From Bacteroidetes bacterium GWA2_31_9b (GTDB taxonomy: Bacteria > Bacteroidota > Bacteroidia > Bacteroidales > UBA12077): 7,396 nt of DNA. Shown here in pieces: positions 1-6,158 of this stretch. The notes below the pieces were generated by a model. The model saw only the letters and a program-made list of their open reading frames with translations. It had not been told where the DNA came from and made no database searches. The stretch lies in the NCBI GenBank assembly GCA_001769005.1, contig MENE01000171.1:28774-36169 (forward strand), given 5' to 3'. Position numbers and translations under genes: made by a program. The first letter of the stretch is position 1; the number at the start of each line of letters is the position of its first letter.

Positions 1-1
1 T

Positions 2-631
2 CTCGACCAAATAAGAGAAGCTCAAGATTTGGGGGTTTTAGATGGAGTAACAACAAATCCATCTTTAATGGCAAAAGAAGGTATTAAAGGACAACAAAAC
101 ATATTGAATCATTACAAAACAATTTGCGAAATTGTTGACGGCGATGTGAGTGCCGAAGTAATATCAACTGATTATGCAGGAATGATAAAAGAAGGCGAAA
201 TGCTTGCTGCTTTACATCCTCAGATTGTTGTTAAAATACCTATGATAAAAGATGGTATTAAAGCTATTAAATACTTATCGGGTAAAGGAATCAGAACAAA
301 TTGCACACTTATATTTTCAGTTGGTCAGGCATTATTAGCAGCTAAAGCAGGAGCTACTTATGTTTCTCCTTTTATTGGTCGTTTAGACGATGTTTCTACT
401 GATGGCGTAGCATTAATTGCACAAATTGTAGATATGAATAATTACTATGGTTTCGAGACTCAGGTTCTTGCAGCTTCTATTCGTCATACAATGCATATTA
501 TTCAATGTATGGAAGTTGGAGCCGATGTAGCAACTTGTCCATTAAGTGCAATATTAGGTTTAATAAATCACCCATTAACAGATATTGGTTTAGAAAAATT
601 TCTTGCCGATTATAAAAAGGTAAACGGATAA
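2..631 (+). CDS. tal: Transaldolase, small TalC/FSA-like type (5' end cut off by window)
   Basis: This is a small class I aldolase-fold enzyme of the transaldolase/fructose-6-phosphate aldolase family. It should transfer a dihydroxyacetone unit between sugar phosphates in the cytoplasmic pentose phosphate pathway. The reading frame is open from the left edge (it begins LDQIREAQDLG), so the true start lies upstream. The 209 visible residues against a usual 214-220 mean only about 8-10 are missing; a TTG at 29 is internal, not the start. Visible landmarks are GVTTNPS (fragment residues 14-20), the Schiff-base lysine in VVKIPM (K78, codon 233-235), TNCTLIFS (99-106) and SPFIGRLD (122-129). Two positions separate the subfamilies: a Glu in SAEV (E52, codon 155-157), where E. 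coli FSA has Gln, and a Phe in SPF (F124, codon 371-373), where FSA has Tyr. Both match true transaldolases, so I prefer transaldolase, though databases often label this size class fructose-6-phosphate aldolase. A strong terminator follows 19 bases after the stop. Confidence 0.93.
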   Translation, partial: LDQIREAQDLGVLDGVTTNPSLMAKEGIKGQQNILNHYKTICEIVDGDVSAEVISTDYAGMIKEGEMLAALHPQIVVKIPMIKDGIKAIKYLSGKGIRTNCTLIFSVGQALLAAKAGATYVSPFIGRLDDVSTDGVALIAQIVDMNNYYGFETQVLAASIRHTMHIIQCMEVGADVATCPLSAILGLINHPLTDIGLEKFLADYKKVNG

Positions 632-650
632 TTAAATTTAAAATATATAT

Positions 651-680
651 AAAGGGTTACTTAAAAAGTAACCCTTTTTT
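651..680 (+). terminator. Intrinsic terminator of the transaldolase gene
   Basis: A perfect 11-bp stem (651-661 AAAGGGTTACT pairing with 667-677 AGTAACCCTTT) encloses a 5-base loop and runs into six T's (675-680). It starts 19 bases after the transaldolase stop codon, so transcription from that gene should end here and the next gene needs its own promoter. Confidence 0.93.
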
Positions 681-753
681 ATTTCATCACATCCTTAAAT
701 ATTCCCGAATTATAAAAAAAATCAATTTTCAACTATTTTTTCTTATTTGTTTT

Positions 754-761
754 TACATTTG
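754..761 (+). promoter_or_regulatory. Probable Bacteroidota -7 promoter element for the YciO-like gene
   Basis: TACATTTG matches the Bacteroidota sigma-A -7 consensus TAnnTTTG and ends 21 bases before the ATG at 783. I see no TTG at the expected 17-23 bases upstream, so the -33 half is weak or absent. The preceding terminator makes a promoter here necessary. The element lies downstream of a possible in-frame TTG start at 747, which argues against that earlier start. Confidence 0.55.
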
Positions 762-782
762 CAGCTTGTTTATTTAAAAAAT

Positions 783-1397
783 ATGCTTTTACAAATTCAT
801 CCTGAGAATCCGAATCCAAGAGAAATATCCCAAGTAATAAAGGCTCTTGAAAAAGATGGATTAATTATATATCCTACTGATACAGTATATGGATTGGCTT
901 GGGATATTAATAGTCCAAAAGCATTCGATAAAATTGTTCGACTAAAAGGGAAGAATGCATTAAAAGAAAATTTCTCGCTCATTTGTGCAGACATAAGTCA
1001 GGTTTCAGAATTCACTGCACATATTAACAATTCTACATTTAAATTACTAAAACGCAATTTACCAGGACCATTCACTTTTATTTTGAATGCCAGCAGTAAT
1101 GTTCCCAAATTTTATAAAGAAAAAAAGAAGACTGTTGGTATTCGTATTCCCAATAATAATATTGCAATCGAAATTGTTAAACGATTAGGACACCCTATAA
1201 TGACTGCATCGTTACATGATGATGATGAAATTTTGGATTACATGACTGATCCTGAACTGATTCATGAAAAATACGAAAAACTTGTTGATTATGTTATTGA
1301 CGGGGGATCCGGACATAACGAAGCTTCAACTATAGTAAATTGTACTACCGATGACTTTGAAATTATTCGACAAGGAATTGGTGAACTTATTCTATAA
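783..1397 (+). CDS. YciO-like protein of the YrdC/Sua5 family (threonylcarbamoyl-AMP synthase fold)
   Basis: The 204-residue product has the YrdC/Sua5 fold, whose best-known members (TsaC, Sua5) make threonylcarbamoyl-AMP for the t6A modification of tRNA. I start it at the ATG at 783: the opening MLLQIHPENP aligns with the start of E. coli YciO (about 206 residues), and a promoter element lies between this ATG and an upstream in-frame TTG. Family signatures are IIYPTDTVYGLA (28-39), PGPFTFIL (94-101), VGIRIP (118-123) and the final IIRQGIGEL (194-202). The region around KGKNALKENFSL (55-66) replaces the KxR motif of TsaC, and TASL (141-144) replaces its SAN motif, as in YciO. The whole length resembles YciO more than TsaC, so synthesis of threonylcarbamoyl-AMP is a family-level inference and may not be its job. 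There is no Sua5 C-terminal domain. The gene appears to be a single unit between two terminators. Confidence 0.9.
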   Translation: MLLQIHPENPNPREISQVIKALEKDGLIIYPTDTVYGLAWDINSPKAFDKIVRLKGKNALKENFSLICADISQVSEFTAHINNSTFKLLKRNLPGPFTFILNASSNVPKFYKEKKKTVGIRIPNNNIAIEIVKRLGHPIMTASLHDDDEILDYMTDPELIHEKYEKLVDYVIDGGSGHNEASTIVNCTTDDFEIIRQGIGELIL

Positions 1398-1700
1398 TTT
1401 ATATCTCATCTTTTTATTTTCCTGACGCAACCATTTTTCTATTTCAACCATCTAAGTAGAGTATTTAAAAGCTCTTTGATAATTTGCAGAACGATGGTTA
1501 ATATTTATTTGAAACAGTGAATCCTAATCAATCACAGGCAATAAAAACGCAGTTAACAGACATACAAACCAACAACGTTATTTTGCTAAATAAATTTGAT
1601 TTTATAAGAGTCACTATTTTAAGTTAAAGCAAAATATCTGTGATAAATTAACCCCTATTCAATTCTTCTGCTTCAAAAAATGCATCATTTATCTGCAAAG
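1398..1700. other. Convergent intergenic gap with no recognised gene
   Basis: These 303 bases separate the YciO-like gene (+) from the folD terminator (-). I found no convincing protein, tRNA, SRP RNA or other RNA gene on either strand. The first bases are T-rich, but I see no good hairpin terminator directly after the YciO-like stop, so its transcript may run to the bidirectional hairpin at 1701-1728, giving a long 3' UTR. A boxA-like string (GCTCTTTGA, 1471-1479) is present with no rRNA nearby. The longest suggestive open frame is a GTG-started 36-codon one (1517-1627), which I do not accept as a gene. Confidence 0.6.
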
Positions 1701-1728
1701 AAAAAGGGACTTTTTACAGTCCCTTTTT
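1701..1728 (-). terminator. folD: Hairpin terminator of folD, probably bidirectional
   Basis: An 11-bp perfect stem (1701-1711 AAAAAGGGACT with 1718-1728 AGTCCCTTTTT) has a 6-base loop. On the minus strand it begins 22 bases after the folD stop and the stem ends in a run of T's. The symmetric A-run and T-run mean it can also stop plus-strand transcription arriving from the YciO-like gene, which has no obvious terminator of its own. Confidence 0.9.
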
Positions 1729-1750
1729 CGATTTATATAAGTTCCAGTTT

Positions 1751-2635
1751 TTATTTTGGATAAATTTCTCCTTTAGCTGCTTTCAAGGTATTTTGGAGTA
1801 ACGAAACAATGGTCATTGGTCCTACTCCACCTGGAACAGGAGTTATGAAAGAAGTTTTTTTCGAAACCTCATCAAATTTAACATCTCCAATTAATTTCCA
1901 TCCTGATTTTGTGTGTTCGGATTTTATACGAGTAATACCAACATCAATAACAACAGCACCTTCTTTAACCATATCTGCAGTTAAAAACTCTGCATTACCA
2001 AGAGCTGCAATAATAATGTCGGCTTTGGAAACAATATCTTTCAGATTTTTTGTTCGGCTATGAGTCAATGTAACTGTTGCATCACCGGGATTTGCTTTTT
2101 GACTTAATAAAATGCTAATTGGTTTGCCCACAATATTGCTACGGCCAATTACTACAACATTTTTTCCAGATGTTTCGATTTTATATCGCTTAATTAATTC
2201 AATAATTCCGGCAGGTGTAGCTGATATATAAGCAGGAATTCCTATAACCATTCTTCCCAAATTCACAGGATGAAAACCATCCACATCTTTTTTGGGATCA
2301 ATCGCTTCAATTACTTTTTGCTCCGAAATATGCTTTGGTAAGGGTAATTGAATAATAAAACCATCAATTGCAGGATTATTATTCATTTCATGAACTGCGG
2401 TAAGAATTTCTTTTTCAGTAACAGTATCTTCAAATCGTAAAACAGTAGAATCAAAACCAACTTGTTTGCAAGCTTTTTCTTTGTGACCCACATAAGTCTC
2501 GCTTCCACCATCATGTCCAACAATTAGTGCAGCTAAATGAGGAACCTTTTTTCCTTGTTTCAGCATTTGCTGAACTTCCAACGCAATTTCTTCTTTTACC
2601 TCAGCAGAAATTTTATTTCCATCGATAAGAATCAT
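1751..2635 (-). CDS. folD: Bifunctional methylenetetrahydrofolate dehydrogenase / methenyltetrahydrofolate cyclohydrolase
   Basis: FolD interconverts 5,10-methylene-, 5,10-methenyl- and 10-formyl-tetrahydrofolate in the cytoplasm, supplying one-carbon units for purines and for formylation of initiator tRNA. The 294-residue length fits the usual 280-300. The N-terminal catalytic domain carries the Tyr and Lys of the SETYVGHKEKA segment (Y48, K52, equivalent to E. coli Y50 and K54), the QLPLP motif (96-100, with the conserved Gln) and KDVDGFHP (116-123). The nucleotide-binding domain shows GRSNIVGKP (164-172), and the C-terminal signature PGGVGPMT is at 268-275. All expected active-site residues are present, so the enzyme should be functional. 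The start is the ATG at 2635; no strong Shine-Dalgarno is seen, as is common in this phylum. A weak promoter-like TAAGTTTTG on the minus strand (2665-2673) has one base too many and no -33 partner, so transcription may come mainly from ffh, across the palindromic element. Confidence 0.97.
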   Translation of the reverse strand: MILIDGNKISAEVKEEIALEVQQMLKQGKKVPHLAALIVGHDGGSETYVGHKEKACKQVGFDSTVLRFEDTVTEKEILTAVHEMNNNPAIDGFIIQLPLPKHISEQKVIEAIDPKKDVDGFHPVNLGRMVIGIPAYISATPAGIIELIKRYKIETSGKNVVVIGRSNIVGKPISILLSQKANPGDATVTLTHSRTKNLKDIVSKADIIIAALGNAEFLTADMVKEGAVVIDVGITRIKSEHTKSGWKLIGDVKFDEVSKKTSFITPVPGGVGPMTIVSLLQNTLKAAKGEIYPK

Positions 2636-2690
2636 AATTTTAATTTTTAGGATTAATTATCCATCAAAACTTAATTCACTTTTATTTTTA

Positions 2691-2779
2691 AATGGACTAA
2701 AGTCCATTATTGATTTCATTTATTACCCCGGCCTTAAGGCCGGGGTAATTACAATTGTTATAATGGACTTTAGCCCATT
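2691..2779. repeat. REP/BIME-like composite palindromic element between ffh and folD
   Basis: Three palindromes sit in 89 bases. The left unit (2691-2708) reads AATGGACTAAAGTCCATT: a 7-bp stem with a TAAA loop. The right unit (2762-2779) reads AATGGACTTTAGCCCATT, which is the same unit inverted: its reverse complement differs from the left unit at one position of 18, and the change leaves a G-T/G-U pair on one strand. Between them lies a perfect 28-base palindrome (2722-2749) centred on GGCCTTAAGGCC with CCCC/GGGG arms, very GC-rich for this DNA. No T-run follows on either strand, so it is not a standard terminator. Two inverted copies of a small hairpin around a central palindrome recall BIMEs built from REP sequences, which in other bacteria are substrates of RAYT (TnpA-REP) transposases. 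No such enzyme is in the window. It could also stabilise the ffh 3' end or reduce read-through into folD. Confidence 0.75.
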
Positions 2780-2804
2780 TTATCAATAGTATTATATAAT
2801 AATG

Positions 2805-4136
2805 TTATTTCATTCCTTTCATCTTGCTCATTAAGTTTGACATTCCTTTGCCATCCTTCATCATTTTCATCATTTTTTTAGTTTCGTCGAACTGCTTAAC
2901 CAGTCGATTCACTTCCTGAATATCGGTTCCGCTTCCAATAGCAATTCGTTTACGGCGACTACCGTTCAATAATGCAGGTTCGTTACGTTCAGAAGGAGTC
3001 ATTGAATATATAATAGCTTCGATGCCTTTAAATGCATCATCATCAACATCAATATTTTTCATCATTTTTCCCATACCGGGAATCATTCCTGCAAGATCTT
3101 TCAGATTACCCATTTTTTTAATCTGAGAAATCTGAGAAAGAAAATCGTTAAAATCGAATTGATTTTTAGCAATTTTTTTGCTTAGTTTTCGTGCTTCTTC
3201 AACATTGTACTGGTCCTGTGCACGCTCAACCAATGAAACAATATCACCCATACCTAAAATACGGTCGGCCATACGTTCAGGGTGAAATACATCTATTGCA
3301 TCGAGCTTTTCACCTGTACCAACAAATTTAAGTGGTTTATTTACAACGGCACGTATTGATAAAGCAGCACCACCACGAGTATCACCATCGAGTTTTGTAA
3401 GAACAACACCATCGAAATCGAGTCTGTCGTTAAATTCTTTAGCAGTATTCACAGCATCCTGTCCGGTCATTGAATCGACAACGAAAAGAATTTCCTGAGG
3501 TTCAATAGCTTTTTTAATTGCCGCTATTTCGTTCATCATCTGCTCGTCAATAGCTAAACGACCCGCTGTATCGACAATCACTAAGTTCTGTCCATCTTTT
3601 TTTGCCTGTTTAATTGCATTTTTTGCAATCTGAACTGGATCTTTGCTTCCTTCTTCGGTATATACAGGTACATTAATTTGTGCACCCAATATTTTTAACT
3701 GCTCAATAGCAGCAGGACGATAAACGTCGCAGGCAACCAGCAAAGGAAGTTTTTGTTTTTTAGATTTGAGATATAAAGCCAATTTACCCGAAAAGGTTGT
3801 TTTACCGGAACCTTGTAAACCTGCAATTAATATTACTGCCGGATTTCCTTTAAGATTTACATCGGTTGCCTGTCCTCCCATAAGCTCAGCAAGCTCATCG
3901 TGAACAATTTTAACCATTACCTGTCCCGGCTTTAATGCTTTTAATACATCCTGACCAATGGCTTTTTGTTTAACAGTATCGGTAAAATTTTTAGCAATTT
4001 TATAATTCACATCGGCATCGAGTAACGCACGACGAACTTCTTTAAGCGTTTCGGCAATATTAATCTCCGAAATTCTTCCTTCACCTTTTAACAGTTTGAA
4101 CGACTTTTCTAACCGTTCCGATAAATTTTCAAACAT
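2805..4136 (-). CDS. ffh: Signal recognition particle protein Ffh (SRP54)
   Basis: Ffh is the GTPase of the signal recognition particle. With 4.5S/SRP RNA it binds signal sequences on ribosomes and delivers them to FtsY at the membrane. The 443-residue length is normal. Domains in order are N (about 1-90), G (about 95-295) and M (about 296-443). The GTPase motifs are GLQGSGKTT (106-114), DVYRPAA (137-143), DTAGR (189-193), TKLDGD (247-252) and the closing GTGE (273-276). In the M domain, the RNA-binding helix-turn-helix contains NGSRRKRIAIGSGT (391-404), the expected SRP RNA contact site. The tail is methionine-rich (KKMMKMMK and later Met residues), as needed for binding hydrophobic signals. 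The ATG at 4136 gives the canonical MFENLSERLE opening. It has its own promoter in the 75-base gap after argS. No intrinsic terminator separates it from argS, so some read-through from argS is plausible. Confidence 0.98.
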   Translation of the reverse strand: MFENLSERLEKSFKLLKGEGRISEINIAETLKEVRRALLDADVNYKIAKNFTDTVKQKAIGQDVLKALKPGQVMVKIVHDELAELMGGQATDVNLKGNPAVILIAGLQGSGKTTFSGKLALYLKSKKQKLPLLVACDVYRPAAIEQLKILGAQINVPVYTEEGSKDPVQIAKNAIKQAKKDGQNLVIVDTAGRLAIDEQMMNEIAAIKKAIEPQEILFVVDSMTGQDAVNTAKEFNDRLDFDGVVLTKLDGDTRGGAALSIRAVVNKPLKFVGTGEKLDAIDVFHPERMADRILGMGDIVSLVERAQDQYNVEEARKLSKKIAKNQFDFNDFLSQISQIKKMGNLKDLAGMIPGMGKMMKNIDVDDDAFKGIEAIIYSMTPSERNEPALLNGSRRKRIAIGSGTDIQEVNRLVKQFDETKKMMKMMKDGKGMSNLMSKMKGMK

Positions 4137-4164
4137 ATCTTTTAATAATCTTTTTTAACGTGTA

Positions 4165-4194
4165 CAAAATTAAAATAAAAAATGCTACCAGCAA
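4165..4194 (-). promoter_or_regulatory. ffh: Bacteroidota-type promoter of ffh
   Basis: Read on the minus strand, TTG (4194-4192), a 19-base spacer and TAATTTTG (4172-4165) give an essentially ideal Bacteroidota promoter (TTG-N19-TAnnTTTG). The -7 box ends 28 bases before the ffh ATG, implying a short leader of roughly 20 bases. It lies wholly inside the 75-base argS-ffh gap, so ffh can be transcribed independently of argS. Confidence 0.75.
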
Positions 4195-4211
4195 GAAATA
4201 ATAAAGCAGAA

Positions 4212-6005
4212 CTACATGCGCTCCGGAACATCAATTCCCAGCAAATTCATTCCCGATTGAATAATTTTTCCAATTTGTGCTGATAGGAATAATCTAAAAA
4301 CTGAAATATCGCTGTTTTCTTCGTTCAATATTGGATATTCGTGATAAAACTGATTGTATTCTTTTGCCAGTTCGTAAATATAATTTGCAATTATTGCCGG
4401 ACTTAAACTTTCTGATGATTCATATAAAACTTCGGGATAAGTATGTATCAACTTAATAAGCTGAAGTTCTTTTAATGATAGCTCTGTATTTGAATTTATT
4501 TCATCAGGGATTTGGATTCCTTTTTCTTGTGCTTTTTTAATCAGCGACTTAATACGCGCATAGCTATATTGAATAAAAGGGCCAGTATTTCCATTAAAAT
4601 CAATTGATTCTTTAGGATCGAAAGTCATATTTTTTTTAGGATCTACTTTCAAGATAAAATATTTTAAAGCACCTAACCCAATTGTTCTGTTTATCTGTGC
4701 TTTTTCTATTTCGTTGTATCCATCGAGCTTACCTAATTCACGCGACATTTCTTCTGCTGTTCGAATCATTTCATCCATAAGATCATCTGCATCAACAACA
4801 GTACCTTCGCGCGATTTCATTTTACCTTCTGGCAACTCAACCATTCCATATGATAAGTGAAACAAATACTCTGAAAACGAATATCCTAATTTATTCATGA
4901 TCAGTTTGAGTACCTGAAAATGATAATTCTGTTCGTTTCCAACTACATAAATCATTTCATCAGCATTAAAATCTAAAAATCGCTGATGAGCAGTTCCAAT
5001 ATCCTGAGTAATGTACACAGATGTTCCATCGGTGCGCAAAAGCAATTTCTGGTCAAGCCCTTCTTCAACTAAATCGACCCAAACAGAACCATCGTCTTTT
5101 TTAAAGAAAACACCTTTATTTAAACCTTCCTGAACTATTTCTTTTCCTAATTTATAGGTATCGGATTCAAAATAAATCTTATCGAAATCAACACCTAAAT
5201 TTTTATAAGTTACATCGAAACCTGCAAGAACCCAGCTATTCATTTTTTTCCATAAAGCAATTGTAGATTCATCGTGAGCCTCCCATTTACGGAGCATTTC
5301 TTGTGCTTCAAGAATCAATGGAGCATTTTTCTTTGCATCATCTTCCGATTGACCTTTTTGAATTAACTCTTCAATTTGTTTTTTATATTCCTGATCGAAC
5401 TTAACATAAAAATCCCCAACCAAATGATCGCCTTTTTTACCGGCTTCTTCGGGAGTTATTCCATTTCCCCACTTTTGCCAGGCAAGCATCGATTTTGAAA
5501 TGTGTATTCCACGATCGTTTACTAAATTTACTTTTACCACTTTATCGCCTTGCGATGCAATAATTTTAGCAATTGAATATCCTAAAAGATTGTTTCGGAT
5601 ATGACCTAGATGTAGTGGTTTATTTGTATTTGGTGATGAATATTCAATTAGTACCGTATTTGGTTTTTCTTTTTTATGAATAAATCCATAATTTACTTCT
5701 GCAGCAACATTATTAAGGTAAGTAATCCAAAAACTGTTGTTTATTGTTAGATTTAAAAATCCTTTAATTACATTATAACTATTAATTTCAGCAAGATGAT
5801 CGCGTAAATATCCACCTAATTCTTCGGCAGTTTGTTCGGGTGGTTTTTTCGATATTCTTAGCAATGGAAAAACCACTAAAGTAAAATCACCTTCAAAATC
5901 TTTTCTAGTTTTTTGGATTTGTATTGATGCAGGATCAACCACTTGTCCATACATTTGTTGTATGGCTTCCAACACTTTCTCTTTCAATTGTGCTTCAATA
6001 TTCAT
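4212..6005 (-). CDS. argS: Arginyl-tRNA synthetase
   Basis: ArgS is the class I synthetase that charges tRNA-Arg with arginine in the cytoplasm. I place the start at the ATG at 6005 (MNIEAQLKEKV, 597 residues), not the TTG two codons earlier, because the ATG fits the family opening. The N-terminal additional domain (about 1-85) is followed by the catalytic core with SSPNTNKPLHLGH (123-135; HLGH is the HIGH signature, 132-135). The second signature is the loop KMKSREG (395-401), a KMSKS variant that I believe is usual in Bacteroidota ArgRS. GNTGPFIQYSYARIKS (472-487) opens the DALR anticodon-binding domain, and the protein ends in the typical LGIDVPERM. All parts are present and the length is normal. 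It is the first gene of the minus-strand cluster argS-ffh-folD, with a probable promoter just upstream. Confidence 0.98.
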   Translation of the reverse strand: MNIEAQLKEKVLEAIQQMYGQVVDPASIQIQKTRKDFEGDFTLVVFPLLRISKKPPEQTAEELGGYLRDHLAEINSYNVIKGFLNLTINNSFWITYLNNVAAEVNYGFIHKKEKPNTVLIEYSSPNTNKPLHLGHIRNNLLGYSIAKIIASQGDKVVKVNLVNDRGIHISKSMLAWQKWGNGITPEEAGKKGDHLVGDFYVKFDQEYKKQIEELIQKGQSEDDAKKNAPLILEAQEMLRKWEAHDESTIALWKKMNSWVLAGFDVTYKNLGVDFDKIYFESDTYKLGKEIVQEGLNKGVFFKKDDGSVWVDLVEEGLDQKLLLRTDGTSVYITQDIGTAHQRFLDFNADEMIYVVGNEQNYHFQVLKLIMNKLGYSFSEYLFHLSYGMVELPEGKMKSREGTVVDADDLMDEMIRTAEEMSRELGKLDGYNEIEKAQINRTIGLGALKYFILKVDPKKNMTFDPKESIDFNGNTGPFIQYSYARIKSLIKKAQEKGIQIPDEINSNTELSLKELQLIKLIHTYPEVLYESSESLSPAIIANYIYELAKEYNQFYHEYPILNEENSDISVFRLFLSAQIGKIIQSGMNLLGIDVPERM

Positions 6006-6041
6006 ATACAAAATTCTTAATCAGTCACTTATTTTAGGCAA

Positions 6042-6070
6042 CAAAGATAATCATATGATTAAAATAAACA
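6042..6070 (-). promoter_or_regulatory. argS: Probable argS promoter
   Basis: On the minus strand, TATCTTTG (6049-6042) matches the -7 consensus TAnnTTTG and lies 36 bases from the argS ATG. No proper TTG is found 17-23 bases upstream; the nearest approximation is TGTTTA near 6070-6065. The -33 half is therefore weak. A 14-bp palindrome overlaps the upstream edge of the -7 box. Confidence 0.55.
6048..6061. promoter_or_regulatory. Operator-like palindrome in the argS promoter
   Basis: TAATCATATGATTA is a perfect 14-bp palindrome. It overlaps the last two bases of the putative argS -7 box and fills much of the spacer, a position where a dimeric repressor would block RNA polymerase. No regulator is recognisable, and a palindrome this long is expected about once by chance in AT-rich DNA of this length, so its role is speculative. 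Confidence 0.25.
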
Positions 6071-6129
6071 TATAGAATAATAGAATTGAACCAAAATCGT
6101 TTTCAATAGTCATAAATCTAAAATATTAA

Positions 6130-6137
6130 TATATTTG
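6130..6137 (+). promoter_or_regulatory. Possible -7 promoter element of the thioredoxin-like gene
   Basis: TATATTTG matches TAnnTTTG and ends 21 bases before the ATG at 6159, a spacing like that of the YciO-like gene. No TTG lies at the right distance upstream, so this is supported only by the -7 match and the lack of any other promoter candidate in the divergent gap. Confidence 0.45.
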
Positions 6138-6158
6138 TTAGTTCTAAAAAACAGTGAT

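Noticed and set aside
747..782. In-frame TTG start that would lengthen the YciO-like protein by 12 residues
   Set aside because: The extension overlaps the -7 promoter element at 754-761, so it would not be transcribed from that promoter, and the ATG at 783 matches the family N-terminus.
797..994. Minus-strand open frame inside the YciO-like gene
   Set aside because: It lies entirely antisense to a well-supported conserved gene and shows no recognisable domain.
1517..1627. GTG-started 36-codon open frame in the convergent gap
   Set aside because: It is short, has no ribosome-binding or promoter support, resembles no family I know, and open frames of this size are common by chance.
1531..1644. 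7-base inverted repeat ATCACAG (1531-1537) and CTGTGAT (1638-1644)
   Set aside because: It is too short for arms 100 bases apart and is easily expected by chance.
1809..2063. Plus-strand open frame inside folD
   Set aside because: It is antisense to the conserved C-terminal half of FolD and has no features of a real protein.
2665..2673. TAAGTTTTG on the minus strand as a folD promoter
   Set aside because: It has one extra base compared with TAnnTTTG and no TTG at the correct distance; too weak to list as a feature.
6006..6011. TTG start two codons upstream of the argS ATG
   Set aside because: The ATG at 6005 is a better start codon and gives the usual ArgRS opening; nothing favours the TTG.
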